NCBI GenBank assembly: GCA_900314485.1
Contig: OMVL01000002.1
Span: 1 to 64,000 of the forward strand
Length of the DNA: 64,000 bases
Source: an uncultured Eubacteriales bacterium
GTDB taxonomy: Bacteria; Bacillota; Clostridia; Oscillospirales; Oscillospiraceae
Direction of reading: 5' to 3'
Below are positions 39,635 to 47,782 of the stretch, in pieces (position 1 is the stretch's first letter; every line of letters begins with the position of its first letter). The notes beneath the pieces were generated by a model. That model had not been told where the DNA came from. It ran no database searches and saw only the letters and a program-made list of their open reading frames with translations. Made by a program: the position numbers and the translations under genes.

Positions 39635-40870
39635 CTATGCACGGATCAGCCCCACCGCAACATCATTCACGTTGGTCCCGGTAGGTCCGGTGATAATCAG
39701 CCCGCCTGTCTGTTCCAGTGCGTGATAGGAATCGTTGTGGCGCAATACGCCGTGCACATCCACCCCTGCAGCAATGAGCGCTGCTGCCGTGTCTCCGTCT
39801 ACATAGCCGCCTGCGGCGTCACAGGGGCCGTCCGTTCCATCACTGCCAAAGGAGAATAGAGCGGCATTTTTCAGCCCCGCAATGCCGGGCGCCGCCGCCA
39901 ACGCCAGCTCCTGATTCCGCCCGCCCAGGCCGGAGCCGGTGAGACGGACCACCGTCTCGCCGCCGGCAATAAAGGCGAGCGGCTTTCCGCAGTTGGCGTG
40001 GCTGCGCAAAATGCTGGCCAGAAAGCTGCCTGCCTCCCGGGCCTGGCAGCAGAGCCGGTCTGTCAGGAGGATGGGCTCATAGCCCAGCCTTGCACAGGCC
40101 TCCGCCGCCCCGGCGCACAGCGCCCGGACAGAGCCGGTGATCCTGATATCCGCATTGTCCAGCGCCTTGGGCGTCTCCCGGTCCAGCAGCCCACGAGCGG
40201 CAGGGGAGAGACGGAGAGCGTATTTTTTCACAATCTCTCGGGCCTCGGCACAAGTGGAACGGTCCGCACAGGCCGGGCCGCTGGCAATCATATCCAGGGG
40301 ATCTCCCACAATATCGCTGAGGACAATGCCAAACACTTTGGCCGGAGCACAGGCCAGACCAAACCGCCCGCCTTTGACTCCGCTGAGCCGCTTGCGGATC
40401 GTGTTCATCTCCACAATGTCTGCCCCGCAGGCCAGCAGCTGGCCTGTAATGTCCTGCAATTCCGCCTGGGGGATCAGCGGCAGTTCAAATAGTGCGCTGC
40501 CTCCGCCGGAGAGGAGGAAGAGGATGCTGTCCCGCTCTGTCAGACCATGCACCAGCTCCAGCGTCCGCTCTGTCGCCCGAAAACCGTTCTCATCCGGCAC
40601 CGGATGCCCCGCCTCATAACAGTCCACCCCGGAAAGCTCCCCCATGACATGGCCGTACTTTGTAATGACAATGCCGCCGTCCACATGGCCGAGAGCATCC
40701 AGCGCCGCCTTTGCCATCTGCCATGCTGCCTTGCCCACAGCCACCAGCAGCGTCTTTCCTCCCCGGGGCTGAAACTCCTCCAGCGCCCGGCGGACTGCTT
40801 CATCCGGCAGAACGGCATGTATGCTCTCTGAGATGATTTGATCGGCATCCAGACGCAGCTTTTCGTTCAC
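39635..40870 (-). CDS. Glycerate 2-kinase (DUF4147/MOFRL family)
   Basis: 411 residues from a GTG at 40870 with AAGGAGGG seven bases upstream. N-terminal DUF4147 domain with LLVAVGKAAWQMAKAALDAL, the loop LFLLSGGGSALFELP, and VFGIVLSDIVGDPLDMIASG; C-terminal MOFRL domain with FIAGGETVVRLTGSGLGGRN, then SFGSDGTDGPCDAAGGYVDG. Reaction: ATP + D-glycerate to 2-phosphoglycerate, linking glyoxylate, serine or tartrate breakdown to glycolysis. Convergent with the glycerol operon; probably a single-gene unit. Confidence 0.94.
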   Translation of the reverse strand: MNEKLRLDADQIISESIHAVLPDEAVRRALEEFQPRGGKTLLVAVGKAAWQMAKAALDALGHVDGGIVITKYGHVMGELSGVDCYEAGHPVPDENGFRATERTLELVHGLTERDSILFLLSGGGSALFELPLIPQAELQDITGQLLACGADIVEMNTIRKRLSGVKGGRFGLACAPAKVFGIVLSDIVGDPLDMIASGPACADRSTCAEAREIVKKYALRLSPAARGLLDRETPKALDNADIRITGSVRALCAGAAEACARLGYEPILLTDRLCCQAREAGSFLASILRSHANCGKPLAFIAGGETVVRLTGSGLGGRNQELALAAAPGIAGLKNAALFSFGSDGTDGPCDAAGGYVDGDTAAALIAAGVDVHGVLRHNDSYHALEQTGGLIITGPTGTNVNDVAVGLIRA

Positions 40871-40966
40871 GGTGTATCCCTCCTTGCCTTACGCTGTTTT
40901 CCTCATTGTACCACAAACGACAGACCGGAAAAAGACGGGACACTGCCTGTTTTACCCAGGGAATAC

Positions 40967-40995
40967 TTGCCAATGGACCGTAAATACGCTATACT
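40967..40995 (+). promoter_or_regulatory. Promoter of gltX
   Basis: TTGCCA, 17-base spacer, TATACT, about 30 bases before the start. No T-box is present. Confidence 0.7.
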
Positions 40996-41029
40996 AATCC
41001 CAATCATACGACATGAGGAGGCCAATTTC

Positions 41030-42526
41030 ATGGCACTTGATTATCAATGGTTTCAGGCGATGGAGGATCGCATTCCCAAGGGTGAGGTACGCACACGCTT
41101 TGCCCCCTCTCCCACCGGCTATATGCATGTAGGCAACCTGCGCACAGCGCTCTATACCTGGCTGATCGCCCGCCACGCAGAGGGCAAGTTCCTGCTCCGC
41201 ATTGAAGACACCGATCAGGCCCGTAAGGTAGAGGGCGCTGTGGAGGTCATCAACCGCACCATGGAGCAGTGCGGCCTGACCCACGACGAAGGCCCGGATG
41301 TGGGCGGCCCGGTAGGGCCATACGTCCAAACCGAGCGCCGGGACTTTTATAAGAAATACGCAGAGCTCTTGATGGAGCGGGGCGGCGCTTACCGCTGCTT
41401 CTGCCAGAAGAGCGACGATGCGGGCCTCCACGGCGCAGCCCTGGGTGCCGCCGCAACCAAGCATGAGTGTCCCTATCGGGACATCTCCGGCGAGGAGTCC
41501 GAGGCTCTTGCGGCCGAGGGCAAGCCCTATGTCATCCGCCAGAAGATCCGGCCCGGCACCACCAGCTTTGACGATGTCATTTTTGGAAAAATTTCCGTGG
41601 ACAATGCTGATTTGGACGAGGGCGTGCTGCTCAAAAGCGACGGCCTTCCCACCTATAATTTCGCAAACGTGGTGGACGACCACCTGATGGGCATCACCCA
41701 TGTGGTTCGTGGCAACGAGTACCTGTCCTCCGCCCCCAAGTACAACCTGCTCTACGAGGGCTTTGGCTGGGAAGTGCCCACCTATATCCACTGCTCGCCC
41801 GTCATGCGTGACGCTCAGCACAAAATGTCCAAGCGTCACGGCGACCCCTCCTATGAGGATCTGATCCAGATGGGCTATCTCACCCCTGCTGTGGTCAACT
41901 ATGTGGCCCTCTTAGGCTGGTCTCCCGAGGGCGAGGAGGAGATCTTCTCTCTGGAGGACATGGTGCGCATCTTCGACATCAAGCGCATCTCCAAGTCTCC
42001 CGCCATCTTTGACATGGCAAAGCTCACTCACTTCAACGCTGTCTATATCAAGGCCATGGCCCCGGAGGACTTTGCCGCCGCAGCAGAGCCTTATATCCGC
42101 CAGAGCGTCCACAACCTGGCAATCGATCCGGCGAAGATCGCCTCCACCCTCCAGCAGCGCTGTGAGAGGCTGACAGACATTCCGACTCAGGTGGATTTTT
42201 ACGACGCACTGCCGGCGTATGGCATCGACCTCTACACCAATAAGAAGTCCAAGAGCACGGCAGAGACCTCCCTGGAGATGCTGACAGCCATCCTGCCCCG
42301 GTTCGAGGCCCTGAGCGCCTGGGAGCCGGAGGAGATCAGAAATGCTATGACCGATCTGGCCGCCGAGCTGGAGGTGAAAAACGCCAAGGTCATGTGGCCG
42401 GTACGCATTGCCCTGGCCGGCAAGGCGGTCACCCCCGGCGGTGCCGTTGAGATCGCCTGGATTTTGGGCAAGGAGGAGTCGCTGGCCCGTCTCAACGCCG
42501 GCATTGCCAAGCTCACTGCGGAATAA
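41030..42526 (+). CDS. gltX: Glutamate-tRNA ligase
   Basis: 498 residues from the ATG at 41030, preceded by GAGGAGG at 7 bases. Class I motifs: RFAPSPTGYMHVGNLRTALY (HIGH-type), DTDQARKVEGAVEVI, and KMSKRHGD (KMSKS-type). The C-terminal anticodon-binding helices follow, including WPVRIALAGKAVTPGGAVEI. Charges tRNA-Glu and, in many Firmicutes, tRNA-Gln which is then amidated by GatCAB. Promoter directly upstream, terminator/RBS hairpin directly downstream. Confidence 0.97.
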   Translation: MALDYQWFQAMEDRIPKGEVRTRFAPSPTGYMHVGNLRTALYTWLIARHAEGKFLLRIEDTDQARKVEGAVEVINRTMEQCGLTHDEGPDVGGPVGPYVQTERRDFYKKYAELLMERGGAYRCFCQKSDDAGLHGAALGAAATKHECPYRDISGEESEALAAEGKPYVIRQKIRPGTTSFDDVIFGKISVDNADLDEGVLLKSDGLPTYNFANVVDDHLMGITHVVRGNEYLSSAPKYNLLYEGFGWEVPTYIHCSPVMRDAQHKMSKRHGDPSYEDLIQMGYLTPAVVNYVALLGWSPEGEEEIFSLEDMVRIFDIKRISKSPAIFDMAKLTHFNAVYIKAMAPEDFAAAAEPYIRQSVHNLAIDPAKIASTLQQRCERLTDIPTQVDFYDALPAYGIDLYTNKKSKSTAETSLEMLTAILPRFEALSAWEPEEIRNAMTDLAAELEVKNAKVMWPVRIALAGKAVTPGGAVEIAWILGKEESLARLNAGIAKLTAE

Positions 42527-42530
42527 CCAC

Positions 42531-42580
42531 ATATCCTCTCCTCTGACAAGCATAGACTGGACAGGGGAGGGGATATTTTA
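42531..42580 (+). promoter_or_regulatory. Terminator-like hairpin hiding the ribosome-binding site of the next gene
   Basis: Arms atatcctctcctctg (42531-42545) and caggggaggggatat (42562-42576) pair over 15 positions with two G-U wobbles; TTTT then ATG follow. The 3' arm contains the GGGGAGGGG ribosome-binding site, so the fold can end gltX transcripts and also block translation of the gene starting at 42580. Confidence 0.65.
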
Positions 42581-42900
42581 TGTCTCAACAGGAACGAAAC
42601 CGATACAAAAAGCCTGAGCCGCCCGGTAAGAGCGGCCTTGCCACACGGCTCATCTGGCAGCTGGCCGTTGCCGCTACCATCTTCGGCCTGTGGCTGGGGA
42701 TTCAGGAGGAGATGCCGGAGACGGCGGCCCTTTGGGAGTCCCGGCTGACCATGCTCATGTCCGCCACAACAGACCTGCGGCAGGCCTGTGACCAGCTGGG
42801 GGAGGACCTGAGCCAGGGGGAGGACCTTGCCGTCTCCGTGGGCAACTGGTGCGAGACGGTGTTTCTGCCCCAGCCGGACGAAACGCAGGATGAGGCCTGA
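42580..42900 (+). CDS. Single-pass membrane protein, possible SpoIVFA-like partner
   Basis: 106 residues: a basic, Pro-rich N-terminus, one transmembrane segment (about residues 22-41) and a short polar, acidic C-terminal part. No LytM/M23 domain. I do not recognise the sequence. Its stop overlaps the start of the SpoIVFB-like protease gene by 11 bases, so the two are translated together. By position and topology it could be a reduced SpoIVFA, the regulator that holds SpoIVFB inactive, but this is inference only. Confidence 0.65.
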   Translation: MSQQERNRYKKPEPPGKSGLATRLIWQLAVAATIFGLWLGIQEEMPETAALWESRLTMLMSATTDLRQACDQLGEDLSQGEDLAVSVGNWCETVFLPQPDETQDEA

Positions 42901-43471
42901 TACCTGTCCCATCCGGGCGACGCCGGGCTTCTGTGTGCTCATGGCGGCGCTGCTCCTGGCAGACGACGGAAACGGCCTTTTGCTGTGGTTTCTCCTGGCC
43001 GCAGCCTGCCATGAGCTGGGCCACTTGGCGGCGGCGCTGGCCCAGGGACTGGAGGTCCGGTCATTGACCCTCAGCGCCATGGGCGCCGAACTGGACATCT
43101 CCCGCCGCTGTTCCTATCCGGGGGAGCTGCTGCTCCTCCTCTGCGGGCCGCTGGTCAATCTGCTGCTGGCAGCGCTGTGCTGCCGTCTGCCGGGCGGGGC
43201 GGCCCATCTCTTTGCGGGCATCAATCTGCTCCTGGCCCTCTTCAACCTCCTGCCCATTCCGCCGCTGGACGGGGGAGAGATGGTGCGCCTTGGGGCGGAG
43301 TGGCTGCTGCCCGGTCGAACCGCTTTTTTCGTTGTGGAGTTGCTGGCAGATTTTACCTGCATCCTCTTTACCGCATTTGGACTCTGGTTTGCCCTCCAAG
43401 GCAATCCCATGCTCCTCATGCTGGGTATCTGGCTGCTGCTTGGCCGGCTGGGGCGGGGAATTTCTTCATAA
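42890..43471 (+). CDS. M50 family site-2 metalloprotease, SpoIVFB-like
   Basis: 193 residues from the ATG at 42890. A membrane-embedded HELGH zinc motif lies at residues 41-45 and the third ligand motif IPPLDGGE at about 123-130, both inside hydrophobic helices; about five to six transmembrane segments overall. This is the minimal SpoIVFB type without PDZ or CBS domains. In Bacillus, SpoIVFB cuts pro-sigma-K in the mother cell. Substrate here unknown. Overlaps the upstream membrane-protein gene, and ruvC follows from a separate promoter. Confidence 0.85.
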   Translation: MRPDTCPIRATPGFCVLMAALLLADDGNGLLLWFLLAAACHELGHLAAALAQGLEVRSLTLSAMGAELDISRRCSYPGELLLLLCGPLVNLLLAALCCRLPGGAAHLFAGINLLLALFNLLPIPPLDGGEMVRLGAEWLLPGRTAFFVVELLADFTCILFTAFGLWFALQGNPMLLMLGIWLLLGRLGRGISS

Positions 43472-43478
43472 AAAGAAA

Positions 43479-43507
43479 TTGCTATATGAAATCGAATATG
43501 TTAAAAT
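43479..43507 (+). promoter_or_regulatory. Promoter of ruvCAB
   Basis: TTGCTA, 17-base spacer, extended -10 TGtTAAAAT. No LexA box was recognised. Confidence 0.65.
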
Positions 43508-43555
43508 AATTGGAATCATTACTTTCTGTCTGAAAGGTCAAAGGGAGGAACGGAA

Positions 43556-44077
43556 ATGCGTATTCTGGGGATCGACCCCGGCGTTGCAACTATCGGCTTC
43601 GGCGTCATTGACGCACAGCGTCAAAATAATACGCTGATCCGCTACGGCGTCATCTCCACTCCCGCCGGCCTGCCCCTCTCTCATCGTTTAAGCCAGATCT
43701 ACGCCGATATGCAGGAGCTGGTCCGCACCTTTCAGCCCGATGAGATGGCAGTGGAGGAGCTGTTCTTCAATACCAACCTGACCACCGGCATCGCTGTCGC
43801 CCACGGGAGAGGAGTCATCCTGCTGGCGGCTGAGCAGATGGGCATTCCGATTTTTGAGTACACTCCCATGCAGGTAAAGCAGGCTGTCGTCGGCTATGGC
43901 AAGGCGGAGAAAAAACAGGTCATGCTCATGACCCAACGCCTGCTGAAAATGGACAAGATCCCCCGCCCTGACGACGCAGCGGACGCTCTGGCCATCGCTA
44001 TCTGCCACAGCCGCAGCGCAACCAGCCTGCTCAACCGGGACAGAGTCTTTGACCCGAAGAAGTACGACACCCGATAA
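43556..44077 (+). CDS. ruvC: Holliday junction endonuclease RuvC
   Basis: 173 residues, normal length. Acidic catalytic residues in context: RILGIDPGVATIGFGVID (first Asp), EMAVEELFFNTN (Glu), and RPDDAADALAIAICH (the C-terminal Asp pair). RNase H fold nuclease that cuts four-way junctions as a dimer. AAAGGGAGG precedes the ATG. First of the ruvC-ruvA-ruvB operon, gap of 21 bases to ruvA. Confidence 0.97.
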   Translation: MRILGIDPGVATIGFGVIDAQRQNNTLIRYGVISTPAGLPLSHRLSQIYADMQELVRTFQPDEMAVEELFFNTNLTTGIAVAHGRGVILLAAEQMGIPIFEYTPMQVKQAVVGYGKAEKKQVMLMTQRLLKMDKIPRPDDAADALAIAICHSRSATSLLNRDRVFDPKKYDTR

Positions 44078-44098
44078 GATACAGTTTGAGGAAAAGCC

Positions 44099-44701
44099 AT
44101 GTTTTATTATGTCTCCGGCAAAGTCGCCCATGTTGATCTGAAAATGGCCGTCATTGACTGCGGCGGCGTGGGCTATGCGGTCAACACCTCCAATTATACC
44201 CTGTCCGCCCTCGCAAAAGGTCAGCAGGCAACACTTTATACCCATCTCTCTGTCAAAGAGGACGATATGACCCTCTACGGCTTTGCCAGCCGGGAGGAGC
44301 TGAACCTGTTCCGCCAGCTCATTTCCGTCTCCGGCGTGGGCCCCAAGGCGGCGCTGTCCATTCTGTCCGCCACCACCCCGTCCAATCTGGCGCTGGCGAT
44401 CATCACCGGTGATACCAAGCCTCTGGTGGCCGCCCCCGGTGTGGGTAAGAAGATCGCCCAGCGGGTGGTACTGGAGCTGAAGGACAAGCTGGCCAAGGAG
44501 CAGGGCGATGTGATGGAGCATTACACACCCCCCAAGGGCGGCTTAGAAGTCCGGGAGGACAAGCTGGGCGAGGCCGGCGCAGCTCTTGCCGTTCTCGGCT
44601 ACAGTCAGAACGAGATCAACCTTGCCCTCAAGGGCCTTGACCTGGAGCAGCTGACGCTGGAGCAGGTCATCAAGGAAGCGCTGAAGAAAATGATGAAGTG
44701 A
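44099..44701 (+). CDS. ruvA: Holliday junction helicase subunit RuvA
   Basis: 200 residues. N-terminal OB domain ([35 protein letters not shown]), tandem helix-hairpin-helix motifs ([37 protein letters not shown]) and a C-terminal three-helix domain that binds RuvB ([16 protein letters not shown]). It clamps the junction as a tetramer and loads RuvB. Ten bases before ruvB. Confidence 0.97.
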   Translation: MFYYVSGKVAHVDLKMAVIDCGGVGYAVNTSNYTLSALAKGQQATLYTHLSVKEDDMTLYGFASREELNLFRQLISVSGVGPKAALSILSATTPSNLALAIITGDTKPLVAAPGVGKKIAQRVVLELKDKLAKEQGDVMEHYTPPKGGLEVREDKLGEAGAALAVLGYSQNEINLALKGLDLEQLTLEQVIKEALKKMMK

Positions 44702-44711
44702 GGCTGCCTCT

Positions 44712-45755
44712 ATGAGCATTGACTACGCAGACGAAACCGAATACCGCCCGGAACCCCTTGTCACCTCTACACTGACGAGGGAGGACGAGGGGGAATTTAC
44801 CCTCCGTCCCCAGCGTTTGAATGAGTATATCGGCCAGGAAAAGGCCAAGGGCAATCTGGACATCTTCATTCAGGCGGCCAAACTTCGGGGCGAGCCTCTG
44901 GACCACGTACTCCTGTACGGCCCTCCCGGCCTGGGCAAGACCACCCTCTCCGGTATTATCGCCAATGAGATGGGGGTCCAGATCCGTATTACCTCCGGTC
45001 CCGCCATTGAAAAGCCCGGGGATCTGGCGGCACTGCTCACCAACCTGGGGGAAAACGACATCCTGTTTATCGATGAGATCCACCGGATGAATCGGGCTGT
45101 GGAGGAAATTCTCTATCCTGCGATGGAGGACTACGCCATTGACATTATCATCGGCAAAGGCCCCTCTGCAAACTCCATCCGTCTGGATCTGCCCAAGTTC
45201 ACCCTCATTGGGGCGACCACCCGGGCAGGCTCCCTCTCCGCCCCGCTGCGGGACCGCTTTGGCGTCTCTCTTCGGCTGGAGCTCTATACCGTGGACGAGC
45301 TTGCCATGATCGTTCGCCGCTCTGCCGACCTTCTGGGCGTGCCCATTGACGAAGACGGCTCTGCGGAGATCGCCAAGCGCTCCCGAGGCACTCCCAGAAT
45401 CGCCAACCGCATGCTCCGCCGTGTCCGTGACTTTGCCCAGGTAAAGGCGGGCGGCGTCATTACCAGAGCGGTGGCGGACGAGGCGCTGACCGCTTTGGAG
45501 GTAGATCACCTGGGTATGGATAACATTGACCGCCGGATGCTCCGTGCCATCATCGAGCAGTATAACGGGGGCCCGGTTGGGCTGGACACGTTGGCCGCCA
45601 CCATCAATGAAGATACTGTCACGCTGGAGGACATGTATGAGCCTTATCTGCTTCAGCAGGGCTTCCTGACCCGCACCCCACGGGGGCGCTGCGTCACACA
45701 GGCAGCCTACGAGCATCTTCACATCACCTACCCCGGTCAACAGCTCAGTTTTTGA
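44712..45755 (+). CDS. ruvB: Holliday junction helicase subunit RuvB
   Basis: 347 residues of the AAA+ class: [18 protein letters not shown], Walker [17 protein letters not shown], Walker [12 protein letters not shown], sensor 1 [20 protein letters not shown], arginine and sensor 2 region [20 protein letters not shown], and the winged-helix end [13 protein letters not shown]. Hexameric motor that drives branch migration with RuvA. Last gene of the operon. Confidence 0.98.
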   Translation: MSIDYADETEYRPEPLVTSTLTREDEGEFTLRPQRLNEYIGQEKAKGNLDIFIQAAKLRGEPLDHVLLYGPPGLGKTTLSGIIANEMGVQIRITSGPAIEKPGDLAALLTNLGENDILFIDEIHRMNRAVEEILYPAMEDYAIDIIIGKGPSANSIRLDLPKFTLIGATTRAGSLSAPLRDRFGVSLRLELYTVDELAMIVRRSADLLGVPIDEDGSAEIAKRSRGTPRIANRMLRRVRDFAQVKAGGVITRAVADEALTALEVDHLGMDNIDRRMLRAIIEQYNGGPVGLDTLAATINEDTVTLEDMYEPYLLQQGFLTRTPRGRCVTQAAYEHLHITYPGQQLSF

Positions 45756-45860
45756 TGTTTTGAGGCGCAAAAATTCTTGCCCTTTCTTTCGGTATTGTCT
45801 TAAATTTCAAATTGGAAGAGAGAAAATAAGATCTCTATATGGAAATGTTACAAAAAAACC

Positions 45861-45889
45861 TTGACAATCGACCCTTTTCCGATAATAAT
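45861..45889 (+). promoter_or_regulatory. Promoter of the SigH-like gene
   Basis: Consensus TTGACA, 17-base spacer, AATAAT (5 of 6). It lies inside the upstream in-frame extension (from 45839), which argues for the downstream ATG at 45911 as the main start. Confidence 0.6.
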
Positions 45890-45910
45890 GGAAGAGATCT
45901 TGCAGGGAGT

Positions 45911-46483
45911 ATGACAAAAGGCGGGGAGACCTGTCCGGAACGGACCGATGAGGACCTCTGCCGGATGTCCGCCCGGGGAGATCCTTTTGCTGCCGAGACA
46001 TTGGTCCTGCGGTATAACTGGTTGGTCCGTGTCTGCTGCCGTCCGTTGTTTCTCATGGGTGCCAGCCATGAGGATCTCTTACAGGAGGGCATGCTGGGCC
46101 TGGTTCTGGCCATCCAGAGCTACTGCCCTGAGCGGGGGGCGTCCTTCCGGACCTACGCTGAGCGCTGTATCCGCAACCGGGTGATTTCCGCAGTGCGCAG
46201 CGCAGCCAGCGGCAGACATGCGGCCTTAAATTCTGCGGTTCCTCTGGATGCCGAGACAGACGATCAGCCTTCTTACGAGGGAGATCCGGAGACCCGCATG
46301 ATCGACACGGACGCCTTTCATGAGCGTCTCCGCCGCTATCAGGACATGCTGTCTCCTCTGGAGCGGCAGGTGCTGGATCTGTATCTCCAAGGCATGAGCT
46401 ACGAGGAGATCAGCCTACAGCTGCACCGCAGCGGCAAATCCGTAGACAACGCCGTCCAGCGGATCCGGAAAAAACTGCGGTGA
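45911..46483 (+). CDS. Sigma-70 family RNA polymerase sigma factor, SigH-like
   Basis: 190 residues from 45911 (214 if the ATG at 45839 is used). Region 2: TDEDLCRMSARGDPFAAETL, then HEDLLQEGMLGLVLAIQSY and FRTYAERCIRNRVISAVR. Region 4: LSPLERQVLDLYLQGMSYEE, then LHRSGKSVDNAVQRIRKKL, the ending typical of SigH/Spo0H. SigH starts sporulation in Bacillus, but the usual place near secE-nusG is not here, so it may be the true SigH moved or a paralogue. Start decided by the promoter at 45861-45889; an AGGGAG lies unusually close to the ATG. Confidence 0.82.
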   Translation: MTKGGETCPERTDEDLCRMSARGDPFAAETLVLRYNWLVRVCCRPLFLMGASHEDLLQEGMLGLVLAIQSYCPERGASFRTYAERCIRNRVISAVRSAASGRHAALNSAVPLDAETDDQPSYEGDPETRMIDTDAFHERLRRYQDMLSPLERQVLDLYLQGMSYEEISLQLHRSGKSVDNAVQRIRKKLR

Positions 46484-46502
46484 TTTGATTGGTTAGAAAT
46501 CG

Positions 46503-46540
46503 GCCCTTCGGAGCTGTTTCTATAAAAATGCCCGAAGGGC
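46503..46540 (+). terminator. Hairpin between the sigma factor and zinc-ribbon genes
   Basis: Nine-base arms GCCCTTCGG / CCGAAGGGC with a long AT-rich loop, followed by AATTTC. Possible weak terminator or 5' leader structure of the next gene. Confidence 0.5.
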
Positions 46541-46568
46541 AATTTCATGAGAAGAGAGGATTTCAAAC

Positions 46569-46844
46569 ATGTACGAAGACAAGACTTTAGTGTGCAAAGA
46601 CTGCGGCAAGGAGTTCGTGTTCACTGCCGGTGAGCAGGAGTTTTACGCAGAGCGCGGCTTCCAGAACGAGCCTCAGCGCTGCAAGGCCTGCCGTGACGCC
46701 CGCAAGAACGCCACCCGCGGCCCCCGCCAGTTCTTCACTGCCACCTGCGCCAATTGCGGCAAGGAAGCCCGTGTACCCTTTGAGCCCAAGAGCGACCGCC
46801 CCGTCTATTGCAGCGAGTGCTTCGCTCAGATGCGCGGCGAGTAA
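46569..46844 (+). CDS. Zinc-ribbon domain protein
   Basis: 91 residues with two treble-clef/zinc-ribbon halves: CKDCGKEFVFTAGEQEFYAERG, paired with CKACRDARK, and CANCGKEARVPFEPK paired with CSECFAQMRG. Eight Cys in CxxC pairs suggest two Zn sites. Highly biased codons suggest strong expression. Function of the family is not established; DNA or RNA binding is plausible. RBS AGAGAGGA lies about 9 bases before the ATG. Confidence 0.88.
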   Translation: MYEDKTLVCKDCGKEFVFTAGEQEFYAERGFQNEPQRCKACRDARKNATRGPRQFFTATCANCGKEARVPFEPKSDRPVYCSECFAQMRGE

Positions 46845-46871
46845 TTCTGTACACTTTCATACAGACAGACT

Positions 46872-46898
46872 AAGACCTCCGGCAAAACCGGAGGTCTT
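46872..46898. terminator. Bidirectional terminator
   Basis: Eleven-base perfect arms (aagacctccgg / ccggaggtctt) with a 5-base loop, between the zinc-ribbon gene and the convergent GNAT gene. Confidence 0.82.
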
Positions 46899-46944
46899 GA
46901 CTATTGTGACCGAAGGGTAAGGCAAACTACATTGTCGCTTTCCC

Positions 46945-47379
46945 TCACAGCCATTGAATAAACGCCGTTTTATCCTTGCTGTTGTATCCCGCCCGCTCGT
47001 AGAACCGAAGAGTACTTTCCTCTTTAGAGCCGGTCAGCAGCATCATTTTGTAGCAGTTCTCCTGACGGGCGATCTCCCTTGCGAAATCCAGACAGGCCGT
47101 TGCCAGCCCACGATCACGATACCGCTCATCCGTCACCGCATTTTCGATGAACGCATAGGGCCGCTGCCCACGGGTCAGATTTGGAATGACAACACACACG
47201 CAGGAGGAGACGATTTTCCCGTCCTCTTCTGCAATGATAATATGATGATGAGGGTCGTTCAAAATGCTGTGCCACAGTGCCAGAATCTGATCGTCCTTCT
47301 GTGGAAACGGGTTGTCGTGAAGCTGCATATAGAGTGTCAGCAATCCGTCTAAATCCCGCTCTCTGATCTCCCTTATCAA
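46945..47379 (-). CDS. GNAT family N-acetyltransferase
   Basis: 144 residues from a TTG at 47379 with AAAGGAGG ten bases upstream. GNAT features: IREIRERDLDGLLTLYMQLH at the N-terminus, IIAEEDGKIVSS (beta strands), the acetyl-CoA loop in VTDERYRDRGLATACLDFA (R/Q-x-x-G-x-A), and TLRFYERAGYNSKDKTAFI. Acceptor not predictable. Single-gene unit, divergent from the DUF1858 gene. Confidence 0.88.
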   Translation of the reverse strand: MIREIRERDLDGLLTLYMQLHDNPFPQKDDQILALWHSILNDPHHHIIIAEEDGKIVSSCVCVVIPNLTRGQRPYAFIENAVTDERYRDRGLATACLDFAREIARQENCYKMMLLTGSKEESTLRFYERAGYNSKDKTAFIQWL

Positions 47380-47452
47380 AATGTGCCAGCCTCCTTTTTC
47401 GATATGGCTCCATTATGGCATACAGGCGCAGAAATAGCAACGCCTCAAAAGG

Positions 47453-47481
47453 TTGAAACTGGGAGCGAAAACGGATATAAT
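47453..47481 (+). promoter_or_regulatory. Promoter of the DUF1858-trmK operon
   Basis: TTGAAA, 17-base spacer, perfect TATAAT, 37 bases before the start. Confidence 0.75.
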
Positions 47482-47517
47482 AGCGGAGAACAAAACCTTT
47501 CATTGGAGGCTTATACC

Positions 47518-47724
47518 ATGGTCGAAATTACGAAAGACACCATCATCGGCGACATCCTGCGCATTGCGCCGGACGCAGCCCCTCTGTTCCTGTCCATCGG
47601 CATGCACTGCCTGCACTGCCCCGCCTCTCAGGGCGAGACGGTAGAGGAGGCCTGCATGGTCCACGGCGTTGACGTGGATACCCTGCTGGACGAGTTGAAC
47701 AGCATCATTGAGCTGCAGGCATGA
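47518..47724 (+). CDS. DUF1858 domain protein
   Basis: 68 residues from the ATG at 47518 (GGAGG nine bases upstream). Matches the DUF1858 pattern: ITKDTIIGDILRIAPDAAP, then FLSIGMHCLHCPASQGETVE with the conserved CxxC, then a helix ending LLDELN. Family members often occur alone or joined to hydroxylamine-reductase-like proteins; role unknown, redox or metal binding suspected. First gene before trmK and the Nif3-like gene. Confidence 0.9.
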   Translation: MVEITKDTIIGDILRIAPDAAPLFLSIGMHCLHCPASQGETVEEACMVHGVDVDTLLDELNSIIELQA

Positions 47725-47782
47725 ATCCTTATGAGGCTGCCATACCCCGGCAGCCTCGCACTCTTTTCCGGAGGAATATACC

